DNA of 64,000 nucleotides from NCBI GenBank assembly GCA_965213935.1, contig CBDCAO010000012.1, positions 1 to 64,000 on the forward strand. Direction: 5' to 3'. The notes beneath the pieces were generated by a model that was given only the letters and a program-made list of their open reading frames with translations, was not told the origin of the DNA and searched no databases. Shown one piece after another: positions 26,801 to 34,760 of the stretch. Origin of the DNA: Bin52 sp965213935 (GTDB lineage: Bacteria; Pseudomonadota; Alphaproteobacteria; Thalassobaculales; Thalassobaculaceae). Numbering within the stretch: position 1 is the first letter of the stretch; each line of letters begins with the position of its first letter. Made by a program: the position numbers and the translations under genes.

Positions 26801-27402
26801 ACCGCATCGCCACCGAGGGCGGCGGCAGTCTCACACCCAAGCTGGAGATCGGCGCGCGCCATGACGGGGGCGATGCCGAGACCGGCTTCGGGGTCGAGCT
26901 CGGCGGCGGTCTTGCCTGGGTCAACCCGACGCTCGGTCTGTCGCTCGACCTGTCGGGCCGCACGCTGGTCGCGCACGGCTCGGACGATCTGGAGGATCAG
27001 GGCTTCGCGGCTTTGCTGGCCTGGGATCCGGACCCGTCGACCGGACGCGGTCCCTCGCTGACGCTGACCCAGGACTGGGGCAGCGCCGCGCGGGGCGGGC
27101 TCGACGCGCTGTTCGCGTCCGACCCGCTGGCGGACCGCGCGGGCGGAGGTGAGGCAACCGCCCGCTGGACGGCCGAGGCGGCCTGGGGCTTCCCGGCCTT
27201 CTCGGGGCGCTTCACCGGCAGCCCGCATGTCGGGCTCGGGCTCGCGACGGCTGCGCGCGACTACAGCCTCGGCTGGCGCCTCGCCCCCGCGGCCAACGCC
27301 AACACGCCCGATGTCTCCTTCGGGGTGAAGGGGACGAGGCGCGAGAGCGGCTGGGCGGAGCCTGAACACACGGCCGGCCTGGAAGCCACGATGCGCTGGT
27401 GA
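23857..27402 (+). CDS. Calx-beta repeat protein with C-terminal outer-membrane beta-barrel, 5'-truncated
   Basis: The open frame (up to 1181 residues) has no signal peptide. The first recognisable part is the tail of a Calx-beta domain (DKGWTVHVYIRENDPP near residue 65), so the true 5' end was lost, apparently at the ISKra4 insertion. Further Calx-beta units end in VAVRDNDEP, VAVSDNDAA and VGTIVNDDP. From about residue 650 to the end there is an autotransporter-like barrel: alternating beta strands such as SLAFWGRAAQSSFDGREG, GADYARGKWLVGMALM, LKLWGAAGYGTGEVTL, finishing in a terminal aromatic (EATMRW), as in outer-membrane barrels. Members of this group are secreted or surface-anchored in alphaproteobacteria. 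A TTG at 23857 or ATG at 23971 could start translation, but export would fail without a signal. Confidence 0.75.
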   Translation: MSRKPNLTGPSPPRHHVKSTTYNRHTRTAPAQIPIKHRMYTNYTGDKGRLSHAYPGYTGVVDKGWTVHVYIRENDPPITVKPLPAEGTTVDVKEGSHLDFEITLSEAAFKHDSTLTVYLSARGGKAAGVKRRDGDARSCGGPLDDCLIFTPSNRTQWVRLFAINPGRDELKVEIPQLRWGGLEHVRDWEMRWPVEVIQAGQASPLQAEAAQPTSVEAPSCVSDALLADARLAASETWRTSPGHVERWSRVLAAFGESNAWSSNPMTVAEAQAQADRGLKRWAPVAPALECLANPPQEEQPEQAEVQPVTPATPDLSLSAGSAVDEGGNATFTVTADPAPATDLTIAWTVAQSGDYLAAPGAGSRTVTLAAGATSTALSVATVDDAADEADGSVSVTLGTGTGYTVATGKGSAAVAVRDNDEPVVSIAAGSGVTEGAAASFTVSASPVPAAPLDVTLAVGQSGDFAASGETGSRTVTVPVTGSATVEVATDDDGADEPDGSVTATVDAGTGYTVAASPDNAATVAVSDNDAAASGPTLSIADATFNENAGTVHFTVTLSEPVDHRVTVHYATRSSSPISARAGQDYFEWKRAWGAELWIPARSTKGRIAAYIYNDSHDEDPETFEMVLFDASDGVSIADGVAVGTIVNDDPMPAAWLARFGRTAAEQALDGIAGRIAAPRSAGVQGSIAGQTLNFDPGSQSGAANDNAGSTSLAANDLLAQSDVVRAFGASAGSLDTRGFGHDSHGFGFDSIGTGAQSYSMTARETLLGSSFTATGEKDAAGGSLAFWGRAAQSSFDGREGTFSLDGEATTAMLGADYARGKWLVGMALMRSSGEGGYADNGTGPQHCPDVGEGMDPATMAYLCGGAMREGDGEVEASLTAAVPYAAIQASERLKLWGAAGYGTGEVTLKPEVGGLLSSDIAWTMAAAGVRNDLVSLSREASGPALALTSDALWGRTSSEKTHELAASESDVTRLRLGLEGSYRIATEGGGSLTPKLEIGARHDGGDAETGFGVELGGGLAWVNPTLGLSLDLSGRTLVAHGSDDLEDQGFAALLAWDPDPSTGRGPSLTLTQDWGSAARGGLDALFASDPLADRAGGGEATARWTAEAAWGFPAFSGRFTGSPHVGLGLATAARDYSLGWRLAPAANANTPDVSFGVKGTRRESGWAEPEHTAGLEATMRW

Positions 27403-27414
27403 CGCGGGCGCCAC

Positions 27415-28399
27415 GGCTGCGGCCTGCGGCCCGGCCTGCAATTCCTCCAACGGACGGATGCGAACCCGGCTGTCCAGTTCCAGAATGTCGATCAGGCGGA
27501 ATTACGCGGCTTCCAGACGGTTCCGCGCCCGGACCAGCGCCAGCTCCCGGTTGGCGATGGCCGCCTCGGACCGTCCGGCTTCGCGCTCGGCCACGCGCCG
27601 ATAAGCGCGCGCGTGGCCTCAAGTTGTTCGCGGGCGCGCTGCAACGAGGCCTCGCTGATCTCCACTTGCCACACCGCCCCGATCAGCGCCCGATACGACC
27701 AGATCCTCCACCCGTCCGGCGGAAGGCGAGGACGTCGATCCGTTCTCCGAGCCGTGCCTGCCGCACCGTCGCGCTGTCGATGCCGGCCCCGGCGCCTTTC
27801 AGCAAGGGCTGAGAAAAGCTGAAGATCTGCGAGCTGGTGCCGTCCAATCGCTCGGAAAGGGCTTCGTCCCATCCGAGTGCCAACGAGTCGCCGGTGGGAA
27901 CGCGCAGGCGCATCCGGGTGCCGACACCCGCCCGGTGGTCCCGCCGGTCCCGGCTGGCAAAGGAGCCGAAGGTGACCCGGGGAAGCCAGCGGTCCTCGGC
28001 CACATCCAGCGAAAATTGCCGCACTTCCCGGTCGAGCCGGCTGTTGAGAAGCGGCCGGTTGCGGGCCAGCGCCAGTCCGAGCGCGTCCTTCAACGTCAGG
28101 TCGCAGACATCATGGGTGCAGACAGGGATGGCCGCCGGCGTGGGCGTCTGGGCGGTCGCAGGGACCGGTGTCCAGAGGCACAGACCGCAGACGACAACGC
28201 AGAAACTCCGCGCCAGGCCGGGCGATGATGCAAACGCAATCAAAGCCCCGCTGCGGCCGGGCACCACCGGCTGCCCGGACGATCCAGCCGACCTTGCCAA
28301 CCTGATCGCGCGCAAAACCTCAACCCTGTCGATCACGTCCAATCTCTGCTGCCGGACTCCGGTAACAGGCGAGAGCCGTTCGTCCGCATCCGGCCGCAT
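27415..28399 (-). pseudogene. TolC-family outer-membrane efflux protein, decayed copy
   Basis: The first 210 codons run parallel to the intact gene at 50900-52435. Shared stretches are GLALARNRPLLNSRLDREV, FSLDVAE, FSFSQPLLKGA and IDSATVRQARL, preceded by a similar leader and signal (VPATAQTP). Compared with that gene it has a deletion of about 17 bases after CTGGTCG (near 27693), a deletion of about 7 bases (near 27600), and a CAA-to-TAA stop (near 27506). The homology then breaks off at GCAGGCCGGGCCGCAG, 13-20 bases from the stop of the Calx-beta barrel gene. Similarity continues upstream of the start, including GGGTAGATTT, so the promoter region was duplicated as well. Confidence 0.85.
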
Positions 28400-28516
28400 G
28401 GAAATCTACCCCATTTCGGCGGGGCGATCGAAGGCTGTCTGGCAGAACCAAGGGCCCGCGCCGTGGGGCCGGCCCTTCCTATTGGGAAAGTTTATCACTG
28501 GCATGGGAATTCGGTC

Positions 28517-28545
28517 TTGGACGGTTATGGGACGATGCAATTATC
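28517..28545 (+). promoter_or_regulatory. candidate promoter of the small Calx-beta gene
   Basis: TTGGAC (28517-28522) and ATTATC (28540-28545) are 17 bases apart, about 67 bases before the ATG at 28613. The stretch is locally AT-richer than its surroundings. AAAAGGAGA gives a good ribosome site downstream. Confidence 0.4.
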
Positions 28546-28612
28546 CTTCGTCCTGTCAACCACGCATCCCGGTCAGCGGCCGGGGCGCGTTCAGCGAAAA
28601 GGAGACGGCATC

Positions 28613-29104
28613 ATGCAGAACGCTTCGGACAAGAGCCTCAAGCAGGCCGTATCGTGCACTGTCCTTGCGGCTGCCCTGGCGGCCGGGGCGATAAGCTCTC
28701 CGGCAGCATCGGCGGCGGATGCACAGGTATGCGAGGGCAACAACGCGGTGTTCAAGCTGGAAACGGGCGTCCCGCCCAACGACTGGTCCTATCGCTGGTC
28801 GTACGAAACGGCCAGCGGGTCGGCCACGAACGGGACGGACTTTGCTTCAGTCTCGGGCAAGCTGGTATTCAATAGCGGCGAGTGGAGCAAGTCCGTTTCG
28901 GTGGCGACATACACGGACACCCTGAACGAAGGGAACGAGAACTTCGTTCTGAAATTTTCCGATTTCGAAACCAACGGTTTTCTCAGGAATACCTCGGGAT
29001 GGGTGTCGACGGACCCCTCGCAGTTCTACGGAATGCCACCGGATGCGTTCGACATGGACGGCGTGATCGTCAACCAGGACGCCGTCACCGGGAATTGCAG
29101 TTGA
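28613..29104 (+). CDS. small secreted Calx-beta domain protein
   Basis: A 163-residue precursor with a Sec signal (SCTVLAAALAAGAISSPAAS, cleavage near ASA-ADA) and one Calx-beta domain. The domain shows YRWSYETASGSATNGTDFAS, GKLVFNSGEWSKSVSVATYT and DTLNEGNENFVLKFSDFE, the beta-sandwich with an acidic calcium-type loop. The tail GWVSTDPSQFYGMPPDAF ends in a Cys (VTGNCS) and resembles the tail of the paralogue at 58834-59352. AAAAGGAGA precedes the ATG. It is divergent from the TolC pseudogene. Single-domain Calx-beta proteins are rare compared with the long adhesins; here they recur with TolC-type genes. Confidence 0.78.
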   Translation: MQNASDKSLKQAVSCTVLAAALAAGAISSPAASAADAQVCEGNNAVFKLETGVPPNDWSYRWSYETASGSATNGTDFASVSGKLVFNSGEWSKSVSVATYTDTLNEGNENFVLKFSDFETNGFLRNTSGWVSTDPSQFYGMPPDAFDMDGVIVNQDAVTGNCS

Positions 29105-29533
29105 TCGTGCGCCGCTCGATACCGAGACCCGTGCGTGGTAGCGATTCCGTGGGCGTGAGCGTCCGGTCGCGCAGCACACCACGATCTCACGCACCGCATC
29201 CGCGGCCCGCCCGGCCATGATGTCGTCCATCGAACGTCCGGTCCGGCTCGCGAGTACCCTGAGCACGCCGTAGGCACCGCCCAGTGCCTTGAAGCTGGCG
29301 AGATCGAACCGGTGTCGCTCGTGCTTGATGCGAAGTCCCGCGACCCCGAGGCGAGCAGCCAGCCCGGGGAGGTCGACCAGCGGGGTCGGCGCGTAGCCCG
29401 GCCAGCGCGAGATCGCGTCGCGCGCCTGCGCGCGTGTCTCGCGTGACATCAACCGTTTCTGGGCAGGACCGTAGGCCCGGACGCGGGTCCCCCGGGAATT
29501 CAGGTGCAGCCTCAGGTCGTCCGCAGTCGCCAT
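29105..29533 (-). pseudogene. 5' fragment of a PLP-dependent lyase (diaminopropionate ammonia-lyase-like)
   Basis: From ATG 29533 the frame reads YGPAQKRLMSRETRAQARDA, PLVDLPGLAARLGVAGLRIK and FDLASFKALGGAYGVLRVLA, the N-terminal part of fold-type II PLP enzymes with the lysine in SFKALGG. After VREIVVCCAT, where DGNHGRS is expected, the sequence jumps to RPRNRYHARVSV, and the remaining 250 or more residues are absent. The frame runs into the tail of the secreted Calx-beta gene. It is a truncated gene at the right border of the accessory zone. Confidence 0.65.
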
Positions 29534-29595
29534 GGTGTCATGTCCTCCGCCATGGGCCCTGTCGCGTCACCACGACGCGCGCGGAACCGGGCGTC

Positions 29596-31098
29596 TCAGG
29601 ACCCGCGGATCACCGGGATCGACAGATCGCGGATCTTCTTGCGCAACGTGTTGCGATTGAGCCCGAGCAGTTCCGCCGCGCGCAGCTGATTGCCGTTGGT
29701 CACCGCAAGGGCGCACACGATGAGCGGGCGTTCGATCTCGCGCAAGACCCGATGGTACAGTCCGCGCAAACCGACCGCGTCCCCGTCGGCAACCAGCGCC
29801 TGGACGTGCCGTTCGACCGCGTCGGACAACGTATCCGGCGACAAGGTGACTTCGCCCTCCAGCGCGCGGCTCTGCTCGGCCAGTTCCTGTCCGACGGCCC
29901 GTGCCCCGATGATCTCCTCGGAATAGAGGACGACCAGCCGCTTCACCAGGTTCTCCAGTTCCCGCACGTTGCCGGGCCAGGAATGTCTGCGCAGCACCTC
30001 CATGGCTTCGGCATCGACGTTCTTCGACGGCAGACCCGCATCCACCGCCTGCTTGAGAAAGTGCTGCACGAGGTCAGGGATGTCCGGCCTGCGCTCGCGC
30101 AGCGGCGGCACCCTGATCGGAACGACGTTCAACCGGTAGTAGAGATCCTCCCTGAACAGGCCCTGGCGGATGAGCCGAGTGAGGTCGCGATGGGTCGCGG
30201 CGATGATGCGCACATCGGCGCGAATTGGGGTCCGTCCGCCCACGGTGGTGTATTCGCCTTCCTGCAGGACCCGCAACAGCCGGGTCTGGGCTTCAGGCGG
30301 CATGTCACCGATCTCGTCGAGGAACAGGGTTCCGTGCTGCGCCTGGGCGAACCGCCCCGCCGACCTCGCGGCGGCCCCGGTAAACGCTCCCTTCTCGTGT
30401 CCGAACAGTTCGCTCTCGATCAGGTCGCGCGGGATCGCCGCCATGTTGATGGCCACGAACGGGCCGGCCCTGCGCTTGCCGTAGTCATGCAGCGCCCTGA
30501 CCACCAGCTCCTTGCCGGTGCCCGACTCACCGGTGACCAGCACCGTCAGGTCGGTTCCCATCAGCCGCGCCAGCACCCGGTAGATCTCCTGCATCGGGGC
30601 CGAGCGACCGATGAGGGGCATGGGTTCATCGTCGACCACCGACTGCGCCGCACCCCGGGCCTGCACCGGGTTCGACAGGGCGGTTCGGACCACCTCGGTC
30701 AGTTTCTCCAGGTCGAACGGCTTGGCGAGGTAGTCGAAGGCGCCGCGTTCACTGGCCTGCACCGCGGTGAGCAGGGTATTGCGCGCACTCATGACCACGA
30801 CGCGCAGGTCGGGTCGGGAGCGCCGGATTCTGGTGACCAGGTCGAGACCGTTCTCGTCCGGCATCACCACGTCGGCAATGACGAGATCACCCTCGCCCTG
30901 CTCGACCCACTGCCACAAGCCGGCCGCTGTCGCCGTCGTGCGCACTCCGTAGCCAAGGCGGGTCAGGGCCCGACCGAGCACGGTCCGAATCGCCGGATCG
31001 TCGTCAGCGATCAGGATGGACGCGCGCTCCGTCTCCCCGGGTCCGTCGTGCGGTCCGGTGCTATGACGGACGGGTCTCGGTGCGCTCGGATCTGTCAT
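29596..31098 (-). CDS. ntrC: nitrogen regulation response regulator NtrC (NR-I)
   Basis: A sigma54-dependent activator of nitrogen assimilation genes. The receiver domain (residues 25-140) has the acidic pocket ADDDPA, the phospho-acceptor in LVIADVVMPDENG and the Lys in LAKPFD. The AAA+ domain has Walker A GESGTGKE (near 188), the sigma54-contact loop GAFTGA (near 240), Walker B GTLFLDEIGDM and RREDLYYRL-like FREDLYYRLNVV. The C-terminal Fis-like helix-turn-helix is NQLRAAELLGLNRNTLRKKI. At 500 residues it has normal length. Its start overlaps the end of ntrB by 38 bases. The N-terminal extension before SILIADDDP may be shorter if a later start is used. Confidence 0.95.
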   Translation of the reverse strand: MTDPSAPRPVRHSTGPHDGPGETERASILIADDDPAIRTVLGRALTRLGYGVRTTATAAGLWQWVEQGEGDLVIADVVMPDENGLDLVTRIRRSRPDLRVVVMSARNTLLTAVQASERGAFDYLAKPFDLEKLTEVVRTALSNPVQARGAAQSVVDDEPMPLIGRSAPMQEIYRVLARLMGTDLTVLVTGESGTGKELVVRALHDYGKRRAGPFVAINMAAIPRDLIESELFGHEKGAFTGAAARSAGRFAQAQHGTLFLDEIGDMPPEAQTRLLRVLQEGEYTTVGGRTPIRADVRIIAATHRDLTRLIRQGLFREDLYYRLNVVPIRVPPLRERRPDIPDLVQHFLKQAVDAGLPSKNVDAEAMEVLRRHSWPGNVRELENLVKRLVVLYSEEIIGARAVGQELAEQSRALEGEVTLSPDTLSDAVERHVQALVADGDAVGLRGLYHRVLREIERPLIVCALAVTNGNQLRAAELLGLNRNTLRKKIRDLSIPVIRGS

Positions 31099-32233
31099 TC
31101 ATCCTCCGCGATGCCGGATCAGCGATCGGCAGCGTGACCCGCACGACCGTGCGGCGTGGAACACTGTCAACCTCGATGATGCCGCCATGGTCGGCCACTG
31201 CCTTGGCAACGAAGGCGAGTCCGAGACCGGTCCCGGACGGCTTGGAGGAGACGAAAGGATCGAACATGGTGCCGCGCACGTCGGCCGGGACCCCGGAACC
31301 GTTGTCCTGGATCGTCACGAGGAACGGCAGGTTGACCGGACGGTCGACTCCGCCGGTTGCCAAGCGGATCCCGTGCCGGTAGGCGGTCGCCAGAATGACC
31401 TCGCCGCCGGTCTCGGCAACCGCCTCGCAGGCATTCTTCAGCAGGTTCAGGAACGCCTGGATCAGGATGTCGCGATTGCCGAGGACCGGTGGCAATGACG
31501 GGTCGTAGTTCTCCACGAACCTGACGTGACGGCCGAAACCGGTAGCCGCCACCCTGTGACAGTGATTGAGCACCTCGTGCAGGTTGACCGGCCCGCGCTC
31601 GAGCGGGCGCTCATCGGAGAACACCTCCATGCGATCAACGAGCGAACAGATCCGGTCGGTCTCGTTGCAGATCAGCCGTGTGAGCTGGATGTCATCCTCG
31701 CCCACGGTCTGCTCGAGCAGCTGCGCCGCTCCGCGAATGCCGGACAACGGGTTCTTGACCTCGTGCGCCAGCATCGCCGCCATCGCTGTGACCGAGCGGG
31801 CGGCGCCGCGATGGAGGAGCTGGTGGTGCAATCGGTTGGCGATCGTCTGTTCCGCCAGCGTGATGACCAGGTCGCCCTCGCTCTCGCCGAGCGGCGCGAT
31901 CCCGAGGGTAACCGTGCGCGCCCCGAAGCGCGGACTGTCGAGCAGCAGGCTGTAGTCGGACAGGCTGCTGCCGGTCCGCCTGACCTGTTCGATCAGCCTG
32001 AAGACCGGACTGTCGTCGGGCACCAGCACGGACAGCGCATGTCCGCGCAGCACCGCAACACTGCCGTCGAGAAAGATCTCGGCCGCGGAGTTCAGGAACA
32101 CCAGCCGGTCTTCGCCGTCAATGACGAGCACCGGTGTCGTGAGCGCGTTCAGGATACCCGCAGGCCCGCGTCCGTGTTCCGTCCCGCCGTCCGCCATGTC
32201 CCCGACCAAGACTGTCCCGCAACTTGGCATCAT
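31061..32233 (-). CDS. ntrB: nitrogen regulation sensor kinase NtrB (NR-II)
   Basis: A 390-residue cytosolic histidine kinase/phosphatase controlling NtrC in response to PII proteins. An N-terminal PAS domain (ILNALTTPVLVIDGEDRLVFLN, in parts; residues 27-140) precedes the H-box MLAHEVKNPLSGIRGAAQLL (near 165). The N-box NLLKNACEAV follows, then the G-boxes DNGSGV and GTGLGLAFV. No transmembrane segment is present, as expected for NtrB. It is the first gene of the ntrBC pair; dusB, often upstream in this class, is not there. A 5-bp inverted repeat sits in the short leader. Confidence 0.95.
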   Translation of the reverse strand: MMPSCGTVLVGDMADGGTEHGRGPAGILNALTTPVLVIDGEDRLVFLNSAAEIFLDGSVAVLRGHALSVLVPDDSPVFRLIEQVRRTGSSLSDYSLLLDSPRFGARTVTLGIAPLGESEGDLVITLAEQTIANRLHHQLLHRGAARSVTAMAAMLAHEVKNPLSGIRGAAQLLEQTVGEDDIQLTRLICNETDRICSLVDRMEVFSDERPLERGPVNLHEVLNHCHRVAATGFGRHVRFVENYDPSLPPVLGNRDILIQAFLNLLKNACEAVAETGGEVILATAYRHGIRLATGGVDRPVNLPFLVTIQDNGSGVPADVRGTMFDPFVSSKPSGTGLGLAFVAKAVADHGGIIEVDSVPRRTVVRVTLPIADPASRRMNDRSERTETRPS

Positions 32234-32238
32234 ACTCT

Positions 32239-32257
32239 GTGACTAGTTCTTGGTCAC
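32239..32257. repeat. short inverted repeat in the ntrB leader
   Basis: GTGAC and GTCAC, 9 bases apart, lie within the 48-base AT-rich gap between ntrB and the CcsA-like gene, next to the ntrB start. It could be a small operator or a chance occurrence. Confidence 0.2.
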
Positions 32258-32281
32258 TGACAAATTTTGCTTATATTTTGT

Positions 32282-33082
32282 TCAGACAACGCCGCCAAGC
32301 AGGAAGCCGGTCACGAACTTGACTCCGGGGAACCCGAGGGTGAGCAGCACCCACGCCACCAGCACGAACCGGGCCGAGGTCCGGCCGCGGGTTCCGAAGC
32401 TGAGGTGGGCTGCAAGCGTCGCCCCGAGCACCAGGAAGGCAGCGAGGCTGAGGACGGTCTTGTGGTTGGCGACAAGCACCTGGCCCGCCTCGGCCAGCTG
32501 AAGGACCATCCCGGTTGTCACGCCCGCAACCAGGATGACGACGGCCGCGGCGAGAAGCCCGACCTCCAGGCGTTCCGCCTCCATCTCCGCCGGCAGACGG
32601 CTCACTAGCGGTCCGGTCGTCTTGCGCTTCAGTGACCGCTGGGTGAGAATCACCGACAGTCCGGCAATCGCTGCCAGGGTGACCAGGCCGTAGGTTGCCA
32701 CCGCCGTGGTCGCGTGGACCAGCACCCACGGGCCCGACACCTGCTCCGGGTCCTCGCCGCCGGATGCGGGAAACACCACGGTGACCATCCCGAGAACCAT
32801 CAGCCACGGAACGAGGAGAGGTGTCAGCATGAGCGCGGACCGCCGCACGGTGACGGCGCAGAGCAGCAACAGCAGGGTCGCGGTGATCGACAGCCACAGC
32901 GCGCCCGAAAGGTCGCTGACCTCCGCCCTGGCGACGAGATCGGCCGACCGGGTACCGGCGGCGATGGCCGCACCGGCCACGCAGGCCGCGAGTACCCGTC
33001 CCGGCACCGCGAAGTACGGGACCGCCGCTGCGGGAAACAGGGCACAGACCGCCAACAGGCTGAACACGACCGACAGCTCCAT
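32282..33082 (-). CDS. cytochrome c assembly protein CcsA/YpjD-like
   Basis: A 266-residue integral membrane protein with about eight hydrophobic helices (VVFSLLAVCALFPAAAVPYF, LWLSITATLLLLLCAVTV, LVPWLMVLGMVTVVF and more). The segments GPWVLVHATTAVATYGLVTLA and LVANHKTVLSLAAFLVLG contain the two conserved histidines of the CcsA/ResC/HemX haem-handling fold. In gammaproteobacteria the YpjD homologue is of unclear function. It is read in the same direction as ntrB, 48 bases upstream of it, and divergently from ispDF, with only 30 bases between the two starts. Confidence 0.85.
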   Translation of the reverse strand: MELSVVFSLLAVCALFPAAAVPYFAVPGRVLAACVAGAAIAAGTRSADLVARAEVSDLSGALWLSITATLLLLLCAVTVRRSALMLTPLLVPWLMVLGMVTVVFPASGGEDPEQVSGPWVLVHATTAVATYGLVTLAAIAGLSVILTQRSLKRKTTGPLVSRLPAEMEAERLEVGLLAAAVVILVAGVTTGMVLQLAEAGQVLVANHKTVLSLAAFLVLGATLAAHLSFGTRGRTSARFVLVAWVLLTLGFPGVKFVTGFLLGGVV

Positions 33083-33112
33083 GTGCGTATCCTACCACGC
33101 CGGGGCGGGGAC

Positions 33113-34297
33113 GTGAGTTCCCGGGCGTACCGCACCATCGGCCTCGTCGTCGCCGCCGGCCGCGGCGAACGGGCCGGCGGGCCGGTTCCCAAACAGTACA
33201 GGAAGCTCGCAGGTGAGAGCGTCGTCGCCCGTTCGGCCGCGGCCCTGATGCGGCATCCGGACATCGATGCTGTTGCCGTGGTGATTGCGCCCGAGCACGC
33301 GGGAGCCTTTCGCGAAGCCTGCGGCCACCTGCCGCTGCTGCCGCCGGTCACCGGCGGCCCCGAGCGACAGGCATCGGTCCTGGCCGGGCTCGAGGCACTC
33401 TCGACCCATGCTCCCGAGCAGGTGCTGATCCACGACGCCGCGAGACCGTTCGTTCCCCACACCGTGATTGACCGGCTGCTGGAAGCCCTGCGGTCGGCAC
33501 CGGCCGCCCTTCCGGTCCTGAGGATGCATGACACGCTGAAGCAGGTCTGCGGGAACCGGGTCACGGGAACAGTGGAACGCAGCACGACGGTGCGGGCGCA
33601 GACCCCGCAGGCATTCCGCTTCGCACCGATCCTCGAGGCCCATCGGGCGGCGGAGGGCCGGGCGCTGACCGACGACATCGCGGTGGGGGAACACGCGGGC
33701 CTGACCGCGGTCGCGGTCGAGGGAAGCCGGGAGCTGTTCAAGATCACCCGGCCCGGGGACCTGGCCCGCGCGGCCCGTCACCTGTCGACGGGCATCGAGA
33801 CCAGGACCGGGATCGGCTACGACGTGCACCGGTTCACCGAAGGCAACCATGTCATGCTGTGCGGCATCGCGGTTCCGCACCACCACGCACTGGCCGGACA
33901 TTCGGACGCCGATGTCGGCCTGCATGCGCTGACCGATGCGCTGCTCGGAGCGATCGGTGCCGGCGATATCGGCCACCACTTCCCGCCGAGTGATCCGAAG
34001 TGGCGCGGCGCCGATTCGAGCCGCTTCCTCGCCCGCGCCATCGAGCTCGTGCACCGGTGCCGGGGCACGCTGGTCAACGTCGACCTGACGCTGGTCTGTG
34101 AACGACCGAAAATCGGTCCGCACCGCGACGACATGCGCCACAGGCTCGCCGCCCTGATGACGGTTCCGGTCAACCGTGTCAGCGTGAAGGCAACGACCAC
34201 CGAAGGACTGGGGTTTACCGGCCGGTCCGAGGGGATTGCGGCATGTGCCGTGGTGTCCGTTGCCCTGCCGATCGATGATGTCGAACCGCCTGGCTGA
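33113..34297 (+). CDS. ispDF: bifunctional IspD/IspF (MEP pathway)
   Basis: Fused enzyme of isoprenoid synthesis. Residues 1-230 form the CDP-ME synthase IspD (GLVVAAGRGERAGGPVPKQY, HDAARPFV, and VRAQTPQAFRF). From about residue 238 the MECDP synthase IspF follows (TGIGYDVHRF, LAGHSDADVGLHALTDALLG, GDIGHHFPPSD, and KATTTEGLGFTGR), with the zinc-binding Asp and His residues present. Total 394 residues, typical of alphaproteobacteria. The GTG at 33113 follows GGGGCGGGG by a few bases and starts directly at the IspD N-terminus. Its end overlaps pgpA. Confidence 0.96.
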   Translation: MSSRAYRTIGLVVAAGRGERAGGPVPKQYRKLAGESVVARSAAALMRHPDIDAVAVVIAPEHAGAFREACGHLPLLPPVTGGPERQASVLAGLEALSTHAPEQVLIHDAARPFVPHTVIDRLLEALRSAPAALPVLRMHDTLKQVCGNRVTGTVERSTTVRAQTPQAFRFAPILEAHRAAEGRALTDDIAVGEHAGLTAVAVEGSRELFKITRPGDLARAARHLSTGIETRTGIGYDVHRFTEGNHVMLCGIAVPHHHALAGHSDADVGLHALTDALLGAIGAGDIGHHFPPSDPKWRGADSSRFLARAIELVHRCRGTLVNVDLTLVCERPKIGPHRDDMRHRLAALMTVPVNRVSVKATTTEGLGFTGRSEGIAACAVVSVALPIDDVEPPG

Positions 34298-34760
34298 CCC
34301 GGCCGTTCTTGTCGCCACCGTGGGCGGCATCGGGCTGATTCCGATCGCGCCCGGAACCTGGGGCTCGCTCGCCGCGCTTCCGGTCGGCTGGCTGGTCATG
34401 AACGGCCTTGGCGTCGCCGGCCTGCTGGCCGCAATCGCGGTCATCTTCGCGCTCGGGGTCTGGGCATCCGGGCGGCACGAGGCGCATGCCGGCGAGCACG
34501 ACCCCGACAGCTGCGTGATCGACGAGGTGGCCGGACAGCTGATCGTGGTCGCCGCACTCCCGCCGGATCCCTGGTTCCTTGTCGGCGGGTTCGTCATGTT
34601 CAGGCTGTTCGATATCATCAAGCCCTGGCCGGCCAGTCTGGTGGATCGACGGGTGCCGGGCGGTCTCGGGATCATGCTTGACGATGTGGTGGCCGGACTG
34701 CAGGCGGCGGCGGTGATGATGGTGATCGTCGAAATCCTGGAACACGGAGGCCTCCCCTGA
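34278..34760 (+). CDS. pgpA: phosphatidylglycerophosphatase A
   Basis: Dephosphorylates phosphatidylglycerol phosphate at the inner membrane. The 160-residue protein has the family start GGIGLIPIAPGTWGSLAALP, the cytoplasmic acidic motif PDSCVIDEVAGQLI, and the Pro/Trp stretch FRLFDIIKPWPASLVDRR, followed by GGLGIMLDDVVAG. All are conserved in PgpA. Two adjacent ATGs (34275 and 34278) lie inside the ispDF 3' end, overlapping by about 20 bases; the second begins the conserved part. Confidence 0.94.
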   Translation: MSNRLADPAVLVATVGGIGLIPIAPGTWGSLAALPVGWLVMNGLGVAGLLAAIAVIFALGVWASGRHEAHAGEHDPDSCVIDEVAGQLIVVAALPPDPWFLVGGFVMFRLFDIIKPWPASLVDRRVPGGLGIMLDDVVAGLQAAAVMMVIVEILEHGGLP

